Shown: positions 14,663 to 22,947 of the stretch, in pieces | Layout of the letters: the number at the start of each line of letters is the position of its first letter | How positions within the stretch are numbered: the first letter of the stretch is position 1 | DNA from: Chromatocurvus sp046260765 | GTDB taxonomy: Bacteria > Pseudomonadota > Gammaproteobacteria > Pseudomonadales > Halieaceae | Direction of reading: 5' to 3' | DNA: 34,514 nt | Assembly (NCBI GenBank): GCA_046260765.1 | Contig: JBHEOO010000030.1 | Span: 1 to 34,514 of the forward strand | Position numbers and translations under genes: made by a program | The notes under the pieces: model-generated | Told to the model about the DNA's origin: nothing | The model's database searches: none | The model's input: only the letters and a program-made list of their open reading frames with translations

Positions 14663-16968
14663 TCGAGAATGTAGCGCAGACCAACCGTCATGCGCTGCTG
14701 ATCAATAAACATGATGCCGTAGCCCGGGTTGCCCTGTTTGGCCACCAGAATGTCCTCGTCGAACACGTTATTGAAATTCGCATAGAACTGGAAATTCTGT
14801 AGCTGGCCGGCTCGCGGTGCGTAAGAGGCGTGCAGATCGAGACGCTCGTGGGCACCGGCCTCCAGCGCACCGAAGCGGCCGACGTTGGTCGGACCGTCGA
14901 GGAAGCTGTAGTCACCGCTGATCTTGAGTGTGGCGCCTATGCGCAGCCCGGCCATCCCGCCCTCGAGGAACTCGTAGGTCGTAATGATGGCGCCGGAGTG
15001 CTCCGGAACCGTCCGCGGCGGTGCCGTGCCACTGTTGGGGTCAACGATGTCGATATCGGACCAGGCGTAGTTCGCGGAAACGTTCCAGCCCGGCAGAATC
15101 TCACCGATAATCTCGGCCTCCAGGCCCGTCGCCGCCTGCAGACCCTCCAGTACCGTGCTGCCGAAACCGCCGAAGGAGCCCAGGAACGCACTGGATACCT
15201 GGATGTTGGTGATCTCGTAGTCGTAAAGCGCCAGAGAGGTCGCAACCGCGCCGTCGAACATCTCGGTTTTCAGGCCGATTTCGTGCTGCTCCATTTCCTG
15301 TGGCGCGCTGACGGTGTTGCCGTCGGGATCGTTGAAGGTCTGTGGCTCAAATCCCTCGCTGTAGCTGTAGTAGAGGCGAGCGTCATCAATAAAACCCCAG
15401 TTATCCGCGATGTCGTAAGTGGCACCGAAACGATAGACCTGCTCCTCGAAGCCAACGTTGGTGACCACCGGCGGATTGCTCACCTCTCCTGCGTTGATCG
15501 GGACCGTCGTTACCGTATTGTTCTTCTGGTAGAGCATGCCCAGCATCACCTGCAGGCGCTCTGTGGGGTTCAGCAATACCTGTGCGCTGATCAGCAGGTC
15601 CTCGGTTTCATTGAGCAATTCCTGACGCACGCCAAATCTGTCACGACGACTGCCGTCAATCGGGTTGAACTCGGAGCCATCGGCAAAGCGCGGCTGGCCA
15701 TCATAACCAGCGCCATACATATCGATGGTGCCAAAGCCCTGGAACGCCGAATTCAGCAGCTCGAACCGGTCAGGACTCTGGTTATCGCTGTATTCCGCGG
15801 CAAAAAAGAACTCGTGGTTCTTGCCGAACATGTCGAAATCGCCACCCAGCGACTGGCGCAGCGTCAATTCTTCGCCGTCGCGCTGAATGTCGTAGGTGTA
15901 GATATAGATCTCATCATCTCCCAGCGAATAAGCCCCGAAAGGCCCGAAGGGGTAGAAATACGAGAGATCCTCGTCATACTTATTCCACGCCAGCTGCGTG
16001 GTGGAGTTCCAGCCATTGGCGAGCTGGTGCTCGAGCTCGATGATGCTGAACTGCATATCCAGTGTCTCGTTGGACTGGTCCGGGTGCGAGAAGTACCACT
16101 GCTCTGGATCCACGTCGGGCAGTGCCAGTGAGCCGTCAGGGTTTTCGATGAGCGCACCACCATCCCAGGGATCCATATTGCGGTCCTGGTGGAAATGGGT
16201 GGCGCGCAGCGTGGTCACTGGCGTGATGTCCCAGGCGACCGTGGCCATACCCATGAACTGGTAGTTGGGGAAATCCTCGCCTTTTATATCCAGCGGAAGG
16301 TCGAATTCATCGTATTTCGCCACAACGCGACCAGACAGCGTTCCCGCATCATTCAGAGGACCACCGATATCAATGGAGTAATTCTGCGTGTCGTAATTAC
16401 CCGCCTCGACAGCCACCTCCATTCGCGGGGTGCGCAGCGGCTTTTTCAGGATCGAGTTGATCTCGCCACCAAAGGAGCCGGTAACGCCGTAGAGGACCGT
16501 TGCCGGGCCGCGGACAATCTCCAGGCGCTCGGCAGCGTAGCCGTCAATCGAGGTCAGGTTGTTGCCTAGCAGAATATTGTTGACGCGATGCGTGTTGTTG
16601 AAGATTCCGCGCATGACGATCTGCTCGAACCCGAAACCGAAACCCGACCGCTGCACGCCCGGCACCATATCAGTGGCCTCGTAGGCAGAGTTGGCGTTGA
16701 TGGTATTCATCATCTCCGGCGTGATCACCGTAACGGCCTGTGGAGTGTCGATCAGCGCCATGTTCAGACCGGTGGCAGAATTCTGTTCCTCCGGACGGAA
16801 TTTGCGGGCGACCCCGCGAACGACGATCTCTTCTATCGTTCCCTGATTGGCCTGTTGTACTGCCACCTGCGCGGAGGCGCCGGTGCTGACGGCGCCCGCG
16901 GAAACGAGAGCGGTGGAGGTGAGAAGGGACTGAAAGTAACGACTGTGCGAGGTCGGTCGGCTGGACAT
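14659..16968 (-). CDS. TonB-dependent outer-membrane receptor, siderophore-receptor type
   Basis: About 769 residues from the ATG at 16968, chosen over an upstream start at 17013 because it gives a normal signal peptide (cleavage after GASA) and has AGAGGA upstream. The order is: TonB-box-like TIEEIVVRG near the mature N-terminus; a plug domain with IDTPQAVTVITPEMM and AERLEIVRGPATVLYGVTGS (the siderophore-receptor plug signature); then a 22-strand-type barrel rich in aromatic strands. The C-terminus is GLRYILE, without the usual terminal aromatic residue. It would import a large ligand using TonB energy. It forms an operon with the C69 hydrolase (4-bp overlap), suggesting an amide-containing ligand that is processed in the periplasm. 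I find no convincing Fur box upstream, so iron regulation is not supported. Confidence 0.92.
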   Translation of the reverse strand: MSSRPTSHSRYFQSLLTSTALVSAGAVSTGASAQVAVQQANQGTIEEIVVRGVARKFRPEEQNSATGLNMALIDTPQAVTVITPEMMNTINANSAYEATDMVPGVQRSGFGFGFEQIVMRGIFNNTHRVNNILLGNNLTSIDGYAAERLEIVRGPATVLYGVTGSFGGEINSILKKPLRTPRMEVAVEAGNYDTQNYSIDIGGPLNDAGTLSGRVVAKYDEFDLPLDIKGEDFPNYQFMGMATVAWDITPVTTLRATHFHQDRNMDPWDGGALIENPDGSLALPDVDPEQWYFSHPDQSNETLDMQFSIIELEHQLANGWNSTTQLAWNKYDEDLSYFYPFGPFGAYSLGDDEIYIYTYDIQRDGEELTLRQSLGGDFDMFGKNHEFFFAAEYSDNQSPDRFELLNSAFQGFGTIDMYGAGYDGQPRFADGSEFNPIDGSRRDRFGVRQELLNETEDLLISAQVLLNPTERLQVMLGMLYQKNNTVTTVPINAGEVSNPPVVTNVGFEEQVYRFGATYDIADNWGFIDDARLYYSYSEGFEPQTFNDPDGNTVSAPQEMEQHEIGLKTEMFDGAVATSLALYDYEITNIQVSSAFLGSFGGFGSTVLEGLQAATGLEAEIIGEILPGWNVSANYAWSDIDIVDPNSGTAPPRTVPEHSGAIITTYEFLEGGMAGLRIGATLKISGDYSFLDGPTNVGRFGALEAGAHERLDLHASYAPRAGQLQNFQFYANFNNVFDEDILVAKQGNPGYGIMFIDQQRMTVGLRYILE

Positions 16969-17322
16969 GGTCTGAGGATCCTCTATTAGGAGCGTTGAGC
17001 AACTTACAGCCACAGCGCCCTCATAGTGGCGGCCCGTTGGCGGCTTGCGTCTGAAAAACGTTGATTGGAGTTCGCGGAGGCTCTGCTGGCCGCTTGAAAA
17101 ATATCATCCCGAGGCGTGGCTGCCGGGAACAATATATGTACCGCGAAAGCGTATAGCTTACAGCATGCACGTACTTGATCCAACCGCTTATGCTGACGCC
17201 GCCTGCGTTGACACCTTTCATGTTCGGGATCGGCGGGTCTCACCGGGTCCTGCCCACACCAGCAACCCCAATACGCCCTGCTATACTGCGCAACCGTCAT
17301 CACCGACTCATCGGAATTCGTC
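16969..17322. other. 354-bp divergent intergenic region
   Basis: This separates the TonB receptor (leftward) from the trigger-factor-like gene (rightward) and must hold both promoters. TTGACA occurs at 17208-17213 and TATACT at 17282-17287, but they are about 70 bp apart and cannot form one promoter. I see no Fur box, no cobalamin riboswitch boxes, no tRNA and no convincing small gene. Confidence 0.6.
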
Positions 17323-18213
17323 ATGGAGCCTGTACGAATCATTGCTGAACAGATAGACGGACTGCGCCACGAATACCGGGTAGCACTCGACCCGGCGCAG
17401 GTCCGCGAGTCTGTTGACGCGCAACTGCGCCGGGTCGGTCGCAAGCTGGCGGTGCCAGGTTTCCGACCCGGTCGAGCCCCGCTTGCTGTGTTGCGCACCC
17501 ATCACGGGAGGCGGCTCCGCAATGACGTGGTCGATCGACTTGCCATCAATGTCACGCGCCGCCTGATCGCCGAGCGAGGGCTCTCTCCACTCGGTCGTCC
17601 ATCTATATCTATAGATGCTGACGCGCCAGAGACATTTGTACTCGCGCTAGAGACCACGCCCGAAATAACGCTGGGGGACATGGCAGATATCCACATCCAT
17701 AGGCTGCGGGTCGAGAATGGCAATGCCGAAAGCACAGCCCTGGCGCAGGAATTCGTGCGGCGCCAGCTGTTCGATGCCTTGATCACACAATGTGCATTCC
17801 AGGTACCGATAGACATGGTCGACACCGAGTACGCGGTGCTGATCGCTGGCTACCGTGACACAGTTCAGGAAGAGCCGGACCCGGCAACCTGTCACGATCT
17901 TGAAGCGCTTGCCGAGCGCCGGGTCCGCCTGGCGCTGCTGCTGTCCGAGGTGGCGCGCCGTCATGCGATTGAGGTACCCCGGGCGGAAGTCGAGCAACGG
18001 GTCGAGCAGATTGCTGACCGCGATCCGGAGCATCAGGACGAGATCATCGATTATTACCTGGATCACCCAACGGCGCTGGCTGAGTTACAGTCGCCGCTGC
18101 TGGAGGAGCGTGTGGTTGCATTTATGCTTGAGCGCTGCATCATCACTGATGAAACGGTGGATGCAGAGCGCTTAGAGGCGCTGGTTCTGGGTGCCACCGC
18201 GGACGCGTCGTGA
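17323..18213 (+). CDS. trigger-factor-like chaperone lacking the PPIase domain
   Basis: A 296-residue protein. The N-terminal ~115 residues match the ribosome-binding domain of trigger factor, including the loop signature GFRPGRAP at 46-53, which docks trigger factor at the ribosomal exit tunnel. The C-terminal part (EVEQRVEQIADRDPEHQDEI, DYYLDHPTALAELQSPLLEE) matches trigger factor's substrate-binding arms. The central FKBP-type prolyl isomerase domain of the ~430-residue canonical protein is absent. It is therefore probably an accessory, not the housekeeping, trigger factor. The stop overlaps the GTG start of a TPR-sulfotransferase by four bases (GTGA), so the pair is made together. A role in holding nascent or unfolded polypeptide for the sulfotransferase is an attractive inference. 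Only weak SD-like bases (GGAA) precede the ATG. Confidence 0.8.
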   Translation: MEPVRIIAEQIDGLRHEYRVALDPAQVRESVDAQLRRVGRKLAVPGFRPGRAPLAVLRTHHGRRLRNDVVDRLAINVTRRLIAERGLSPLGRPSISIDADAPETFVLALETTPEITLGDMADIHIHRLRVENGNAESTALAQEFVRRQLFDALITQCAFQVPIDMVDTEYAVLIAGYRDTVQEEPDPATCHDLEALAERRVRLALLLSEVARRHAIEVPRAEVEQRVEQIADRDPEHQDEIIDYYLDHPTALAELQSPLLEERVVAFMLERCIITDETVDAERLEALVLGATADAS

Positions 18214-19586
18214 GTGCCGCCCCAGATCGGCGGACGCTGCAGCGAACAGCCAATCAGCAACCGACAAACGCCGCTATCCACGAGCGACTTGCCCGCGCCA
18301 TTCTGGCAGAGCGGGATATTGCCGCCCTTGCCGGGTTGCAAGCCCTGCTTGATGACCGCTTTGGCGACCAGCCCTTCACCCACCTGGTGGCAGGCCATTC
18401 AGCCAAGGCCGCCGGTGATACAGACGCCGCGGCGCGGCGCTATCGACGGGCGCTGGCACTTCAACCCAGCTCCGGCGAGGCCCAGTACAACCTGGTTGAC
18501 CTGGAGGTGTGTCTCGAAAGCGCCGAGCACAAGCGCATTACTGAACTCACTGAAACGGCCGTTGGCGATACATTACATGTGGTCGACCGCATCAACCTTC
18601 ACTTCGCCCGGGCCCGTCTGCTGGAGCGGGCGGGCGAGGCGGAAGCCGCGTTTGAGCACTACCGGGTCGCCAACGAACTGGCGAAGGCTGCGCTCAACGA
18701 GCGCGGCATTCTCTACGACGCCGACACTGCTGAAAGGCAGCTGCAAGCCGACCTGGCAAACTGGCACCCGGGATTGTTCGAGACGCCCCTGCCGCCCTGC
18801 GGCATCGACCTGACGCCGGTCTTCGTGACCGGTCTGCCGCGCTCCGGGACCACGCTGGTCGAGCAGATTATCGCCAGCCATCCGCAGGCCTGTGCCGGCG
18901 GCGAACTGACGCTGGGGCCCGAGGTGGAGCATGCCTGTCGCCAGCGCCTGGGTATCGGACCTGCCGAGCCACTGCCCTCACCCACGGATCCGACGTTGCG
19001 CGCGGCGCTGGAGCGCGCCAGGGAGCGGTATCTGGATGGACTGTTCGAGCGCGGACTGGACGCCCGCTGGGTGGTGGACAAGCTACCTGCTAATGCCCGG
19101 ATTGCCGGCTTTCTACGCCTGCTCTTCCCCGATGCGCCAATTATTCACTGCCAGCGCGACCCCCGGGCTCTCGCCTGGTCGCTGTACACGGCCAACTTCG
19201 CGGCGCACGAGGCCTGGTACCACGACCTCGACGCCATGGTCGGCGTGTTTCAGCGACACGACGGGTTGACAGCGCACTGGCGCGCTCTGCTGCCGTCACC
19301 GTTTATCGATGTCAATTACGAGGCGTTGGTGCACGAACCCGGGACACAGATTCCCAATCTGCTGGCCGCCTGCGGTATCCCCTTTGACGCAGCCACGCTG
19401 CAGCCGGAGTTACTGAAGCGACCGGTCTTCACCGCCAGTCACGCCCAGGTGCGACGACCGATCCACACGGCTGCGACTGAGCGCTGGCGGCCACAAGCAC
19501 AGCATCTGATGCAGTTCGACCCGCTAACAGGCGCAAGAGAGGCTCAGGCATTTTCAGCATCGTCTTCATCAAACGCAGAGCGGTGA
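18210..19586 (+). CDS. TPR-repeat sulfotransferase fusion (copy 3, intact)
   Basis: A 458-residue protein starting at GTG inside the preceding stop (GTGA overlap). Residues ~20-180 form helical TPR-like repeats (AARRYRRALALQPSSGEAQY, AAFEHYRVANELAKAAL). The sulfotransferase domain follows, with the 5'-phosphosulfate loop GLPRSGTT at 208-215, continuing LVEQIIASHPQACAGGEL. A PDAPIIHCQRDPRALAWSLY segment around 318-336 fits the 3'-phosphate-binding region. Both PAPS contacts are intact, so it should be active in the cytoplasm. The Ser-rich tail (FSASSSSNAER) is encoded over 43 bp that overlap the convergent deacetylase gene. Its partner, a PPIase-less trigger factor, suggests a polypeptide acceptor; small-molecule acceptors cannot be excluded. 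Confidence 0.9.
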   Translation: MSAAPDRRTLQRTANQQPTNAAIHERLARAILAERDIAALAGLQALLDDRFGDQPFTHLVAGHSAKAAGDTDAAARRYRRALALQPSSGEAQYNLVDLEVCLESAEHKRITELTETAVGDTLHVVDRINLHFARARLLERAGEAEAAFEHYRVANELAKAALNERGILYDADTAERQLQADLANWHPGLFETPLPPCGIDLTPVFVTGLPRSGTTLVEQIIASHPQACAGGELTLGPEVEHACRQRLGIGPAEPLPSPTDPTLRAALERARERYLDGLFERGLDARWVVDKLPANARIAGFLRLLFPDAPIIHCQRDPRALAWSLYTANFAAHEAWYHDLDAMVGVFQRHDGLTAHWRALLPSPFIDVNYEALVHEPGTQIPNLLAACGIPFDAATLQPELLKRPVFTASHAQVRRPIHTAATERWRPQAQHLMQFDPLTGAREAQAFSASSSSNAER

Positions 19587-20659
19587 AACTCGGCAGCTGC
19601 CTCGGCTTCTCTGACACCGCTTTCGCGCAGCTCGGGTATATCGCCTCCCGACAGGACCTCCAGCACGGCATGCACGCCCCGTGATAACGAGGTCAGGTTG
19701 TAGCCACCCTCCAGAGCAAAGGCCATTCGCCCGTCGCAGTGCTCGTCAGCAATTTCCTGAACAATGCGCGTGATGACACGGAAACCGTCGTAGGTGATAT
19801 TCAGCGCCATGTCATTGCGATGTGCATCAAACCCGGCTGAGACGAGCACCAGGTCAGGTTTGAAGTGGTCTGCTGCTGGCACGAGAATCTCGCGAAAGAC
19901 TTTTTCGAAAGCGACATCGCCTGCGGATTCCGGCAGTGGCACATTGATGGTGTAGCCCTCACCAAGACCATCACCGATTTCCTCGAGGTCCCCGGAGCCG
20001 GGATAAAAAGGCGCAGCGCAGTGGGTGTCAAAAAACAGAACGTCGGGATCTGCCCAGAAAATATCCTGGGTACCGTTGCCATGGTGGGCATCCCAGTCAA
20101 TGATCAGGATGCGCTCACAGCCAAGCTTCGCCTGGGCATGAGCAGCGGCCACCGCAACGTTGTTCAGTAGGCAGAAGCCGCGAGCGCGCACCGGCTCGGC
20201 GTGATGGCCCGGCGGTCGGACCAGCGCAAAGGCACTGCCTGCCTCACCTTTCATTACGCAGTCCACCGCAGCAATGACGTTTCCGGCGGCGGCAGTGGCA
20301 GCATCGATACTCGAAGGCGAGACAGCGGTTGTATCTTTGTCGAGCCAGGCGCGTTTCCCCGCCAGCGACAGGATATGATCCAGATGCGACGTTGTATGCA
20401 CTCGCGCAAGCTGTTCGTAGCTTGCGGGTTTAGCGCCCGTGCACATAGTTACACCGGGAATGGGATGCTCGTCGAGATACTCTTTGATTGCCAAGAGGCG
20501 TCCAGGGTGCTCAGGGTAGCTCCACTTGAAGTCGAGTCCCGCAAGAAGCGTTCTGACACGTTTTTCTACCCGACTCGGTGAGAAAGGCAACTCCACCTGA
20601 GGGTTGTGTTCCAGCATGATCGGGTCATAAAACACATGAACACTGCGATCACCAATCAT
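19544..20659 (-). CDS. histone-deacetylase-family deacylase (AcuC/acetylpolyamine amidohydrolase type)
   Basis: A 371-residue zinc hydrolase with all family marks: RPPGHHAE (tandem catalytic His), IIDWDAHHGNGTQDIF (Asp and His zinc ligands), LVSAGFDAHRND (third zinc-binding Asp) and LEGGYN (transition-state Tyr). The start at 20659 is supported by GGGAGGG five bases upstream. Bacterial relatives remove acetyl groups from proteins such as acyl-CoA synthetases, from polyamines or from other small molecules. It is the last of three minus-strand genes (MFS, GNAT acetyltransferase, deacylase) with gaps of ~90 bp, a pairing reminiscent of acetyltransferase/deacetylase modules. The acidic tail (FDEDDAENA) overlaps the 3' end of sulfotransferase copy 3 in antisense. 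Confidence 0.92.
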   Translation of the reverse strand: MIGDRSVHVFYDPIMLEHNPQVELPFSPSRVEKRVRTLLAGLDFKWSYPEHPGRLLAIKEYLDEHPIPGVTMCTGAKPASYEQLARVHTTSHLDHILSLAGKRAWLDKDTTAVSPSSIDAATAAAGNVIAAVDCVMKGEAGSAFALVRPPGHHAEPVRARGFCLLNNVAVAAAHAQAKLGCERILIIDWDAHHGNGTQDIFWADPDVLFFDTHCAAPFYPGSGDLEEIGDGLGEGYTINVPLPESAGDVAFEKVFREILVPAADHFKPDLVLVSAGFDAHRNDMALNITYDGFRVITRIVQEIADEHCDGRMAFALEGGYNLTSLSRGVHAVLEVLSGGDIPELRESGVREAEAAAEFHRSAFDEDDAENA

Positions 20660-20750
20660 TCGACCCTCCCGGGTTGCATCAACATCCTGATAGCCAGCGA
20701 GTGCATGGGCCTGATGCCAGCATTACTGGATGGCCAGGCGACTGTGAGTA

Positions 20751-21287
20751 TCACTGCTCGAGTGCGGCCTTCACGGTGGCGGTGTACGCCGCTGCACGAA
20801 CGCCAGTGGTTTTGAAACCCATCTTTGTCCAGGCGGCCTTGGCCTGCTTGTTGGTTGCCGAGTATTCCAGGATCAACTCATGGGCATTGTGACTTTCTGC
20901 AAACGAAACCAACTCTATGAGCAATGCCTTGAAGACGCCGCGACTGCGGAATTCAGGCTCCACCCAGACATCATCAATCATGCCTGATCTGAACTCCACC
21001 GGCTCCGTTTGCTCCCAGATACCCTGACTGCGCCAGACGTAGACGTAGCCCATGCCGACGAGGCCGACCTTCGGGTGGTCTGCAACAAGCAGCTGCTTGT
21101 TGTCCTCCCTCAACGCCGAACTCAACACGTCGAGCAGGCGCTGATGTTCTTTTTCCTTGAGGATCTGAGGTTCAGCGCCGGATACATGTAGAGCAAGCTT
21201 GACCAGAAACTCCACAAGCACAGGGAGGTCGGCGTCCCTTGCCTGTCGGATCATAAAGTCTGGTTTTCTCGTTTGTTTTTCTGGCAT
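20751..21287 (-). CDS. GNAT-family N-acetyltransferase
   Basis: A 178-residue protein with one GNAT domain. MIRQARDADLPVLVEFLVKL begins the fold (the ATG at 21254 is an alternative start eleven residues in). DDVWVEPEFRSRGVFKALL is motif A, with the RxxG/A-type acetyl-CoA pyrophosphate loop in SRGVFKA. HELILEYSATNKQAKAAWTKMGF is motif B, ending with the typical MGF. It transfers an acetyl group from acetyl-CoA to an amine. Between an MFS transporter and an HDAC-type deacylase on the same strand, it may write the acetyl mark the deacylase removes, or detoxify a compound the transporter handles. The substrate is unknown. Confidence 0.88.
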   Translation of the reverse strand: MPEKQTRKPDFMIRQARDADLPVLVEFLVKLALHVSGAEPQILKEKEHQRLLDVLSSALREDNKQLLVADHPKVGLVGMGYVYVWRSQGIWEQTEPVEFRSGMIDDVWVEPEFRSRGVFKALLIELVSFAESHNAHELILEYSATNKQAKAAWTKMGFKTTGVRAAAYTATVKAALEQ

Positions 21288-21322
21288 ACGGTATCTTGCC
21301 TGCCCCTCACATTCATCGCAAA

Positions 21323-21350
21323 CCGCACTGACCTGACCGCACTGACCTGA
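21323..21350. repeat. 14-bp direct repeat, two copies
   Basis: CCGCACTGACCTGA occurs twice head-to-tail (21323-21336 and 21337-21350) in the short gap between the MFS stop and the GNAT start. It looks like a recent slippage duplication. Confidence 0.9.
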
Positions 21351-21380
21351 GGCGTGGGTAGTTTCCCCTCCGTCCCCGGG

Positions 21381-22709
21381 CTATGTGCCATCCCGCGAGG
21401 CAGTCGACGCGGGGTCTGTCGTGGCTGCGATGTCGGTCTGCTCCTCGGCCTCGCGTTCGGCCTCGCGTTCGGCCTCTGCGTGGTCAGCGGCCCAGGTCCC
21501 GGCCGCCTCTACTGCCACGGGTGAAGCGCTGGGCAGCACACCCAGATAACTTTCCGTTTCCTGCACTGGAACCACCGCACGCTGAGTCATTCGGTAGAGA
21601 GCATACAGCGCAATTGCTGAGAACGTGGCACCGAGCACCAGCCAGAATGCGAACGGGTCCATCACCTGCATCGCCCAACCCGTCATCAACGGACCCGAGA
21701 TCGCGCCCAGCCCGAAGGTAAAGACAAGCCCACCCGAAGCCGCCGGCATGTCCTCGGCCGTCAGAAAATCGTTGGTATAGGCCAGGAACAGGGCATAGAG
21801 CGGTGTGGTTACCCCGCCGGCAAAAAACGCTGCTGCCATCAAGGGTACCAGGCCCCCACTGGTGAACCAGCCCGTCGCGCAGGAGGCTGCCCCCAGAGAC
21901 GCTGCCCCGAAAATCAGCTTGCGCCGGTCCATCTGATCCGAGAGCCAGCCGATGGGGTACTGCAGCACCAGCGCCCCGCCAAACATCATTGCAACAAACA
22001 GCGCGATCTGCGACGCCGTCAGTCCAATCTGGGTGCCGAAGACCGCGCCCATGCCAGACTGGGTTGCATAAACGCTGCCCAACAGAAAAATCCCGACGGT
22101 GCCCAGCGGGGAGCTGACAAAAAGATTGCGCAGGGACATTGGTCGCGCAACGTCAAGTGCGGGCACTGGAATAGCAGACAGCAGGATAGGCGCAAACGAC
22201 ACGGACACCAGAATCGAAGCACAGATAAACAGCACGGACGTGCCCGCATCGCCCAATGAGAGGAGACCCTGCGCGCCGATAATGCCCAGCGTCTGAGCGA
22301 TCATGTAGGCTGACAGTACCTTGCCACGGTTTTCGTTCGTCGCGGCATTATTGAGCCAGCTCTCGGCGGCAACATAGATACCCGACATGCAGAAACCGAT
22401 CAGTACTCTCAGCAGCGTCCAGGCCCAGGGTTCGGTCACCAGCGGAAAGGAAATCAGTCCTGCCGACATAAAGCTGCCCAGCGCCGCGAAAACCCGCACA
22501 TGCCCCACGCGCCGGATAAGAAGCGGTGTGGAGCGCGCACCTGACAGAAAACCCACGAAATAGCCAGACGTCACTATGGCCAGCTCGGCCGATGAAAAAC
22601 CCTCGATGCCGCCGCGCAAACCAATCAGCGTGAAATGCATGCCGTTGCCCAGCATGATGAGCAAAACTCCAAGCAACAGGGCCCATACCCCTGACAACAT
22701 TTTAATCAT
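21381..22709 (-). CDS. MFS transporter, YcaD-like
   Basis: A 442-residue major facilitator protein with 12 predicted membrane segments. I start it at the ATG at 22709 (MIKMLSGVWALLLGV), which has AGGG upstream; the 26-residue extension to 22787 has no membrane-protein character. VASGYFVGFLSG-like helix 2, SGIYVAAESWLNN in helix 4 and QYPIGWLSDQMDRRKLIFG (central motif A copy) resemble the YcaD group, whose substrates are not established. The last ~60 residues form a hydrophilic tail containing HAEAEREAEREAEEQ, encoded by a three-unit 12-bp repeat. It is the first gene of a probable operon with GNAT and HDAC-like genes downstream. Confidence 0.88.
   Translation of the reverse strand: MIKMLSGVWALLLGVLLIMLGNGMHFTLIGLRGGIEGFSSAELAIVTSGYFVGFLSGARSTPLLIRRVGHVRVFAALGSFMSAGLISFPLVTEPWAWTLLRVLIGFCMSGIYVAAESWLNNAATNENRGKVLSAYMIAQTLGIIGAQGLLSLGDAGTSVLFICASILVSVSFAPILLSAIPVPALDVARPMSLRNLFVSSPLGTVGIFLLGSVYATQSGMGAVFGTQIGLTASQIALFVAMMFGGALVLQYPIGWLSDQMDRRKLIFGAASLGAASCATGWFTSGGLVPLMAAAFFAGGVTTPLYALFLAYTNDFLTAEDMPAASGGLVFTFGLGAISGPLMTGWAMQVMDPFAFWLVLGATFSAIALYALYRMTQRAVVPVQETESYLGVLPSASPVAVEAAGTWAADHAEAEREAEREAEEQTDIAATTDPASTASRDGT
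21445..21480. repeat. 12-bp tandem repeat encoding the MFS acidic/basic tail
   Basis: TCGGCCTCGCGT is present at 21445-21456 and 21457-21468, with a degenerate third unit at 21469-21480. It lies in frame in the C-terminal tail of the MFS gene and yields an EREA-type peptide repeat. Unit number could vary between strains without a frameshift. Confidence 0.85.
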
Positions 22710-22947
22710 CGCCCTGTCTCTAGCTACCGGTGGCTTTTCCCACAGAACGAAGCCTAGCGCAGTCCACTCCCCGATGCAGTGCCACATACCCGCCCGTTGT
22801 TGTTGTTGATGAGCAGGGGGATCACGAGGAGCAGGCGACGCATTGCGGGCCAGGCGACTGACACCGGGGGTTTTTGTTTGAAAAAGCCCGCGTTTGTTGA
22901 GACATTAGTAAGCCCCGTCCTCGGACCGTCGGCCTGAGTATCACATC

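Noticed and set aside
14830..16131. A 433-codon open frame on the plus strand
   Set aside because: It is wholly antisense to the TonB receptor and has no recognisable motif or ribosome binding site.
16969..17322. Fur box or cobalamin riboswitch upstream of the TonB receptor
   Set aside because: I looked for the AT-rich Fur 19-mer and the B12-box patterns and found no convincing match on either strand.
17045..17356. A 103-codon frame in the intergenic region before the trigger-factor-like gene
   Set aside because: No ribosome binding site, unusual composition and overlap into the next gene; most likely non-coding.
22866..22889. Hairpin with GGG-TTTTT / AAAAA-CCC arms upstream of the dynamin gene
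   Set aside because: The stem is short, A/T-rich and interrupted by a mismatch. It lies between divergent genes, where no transcript should end.
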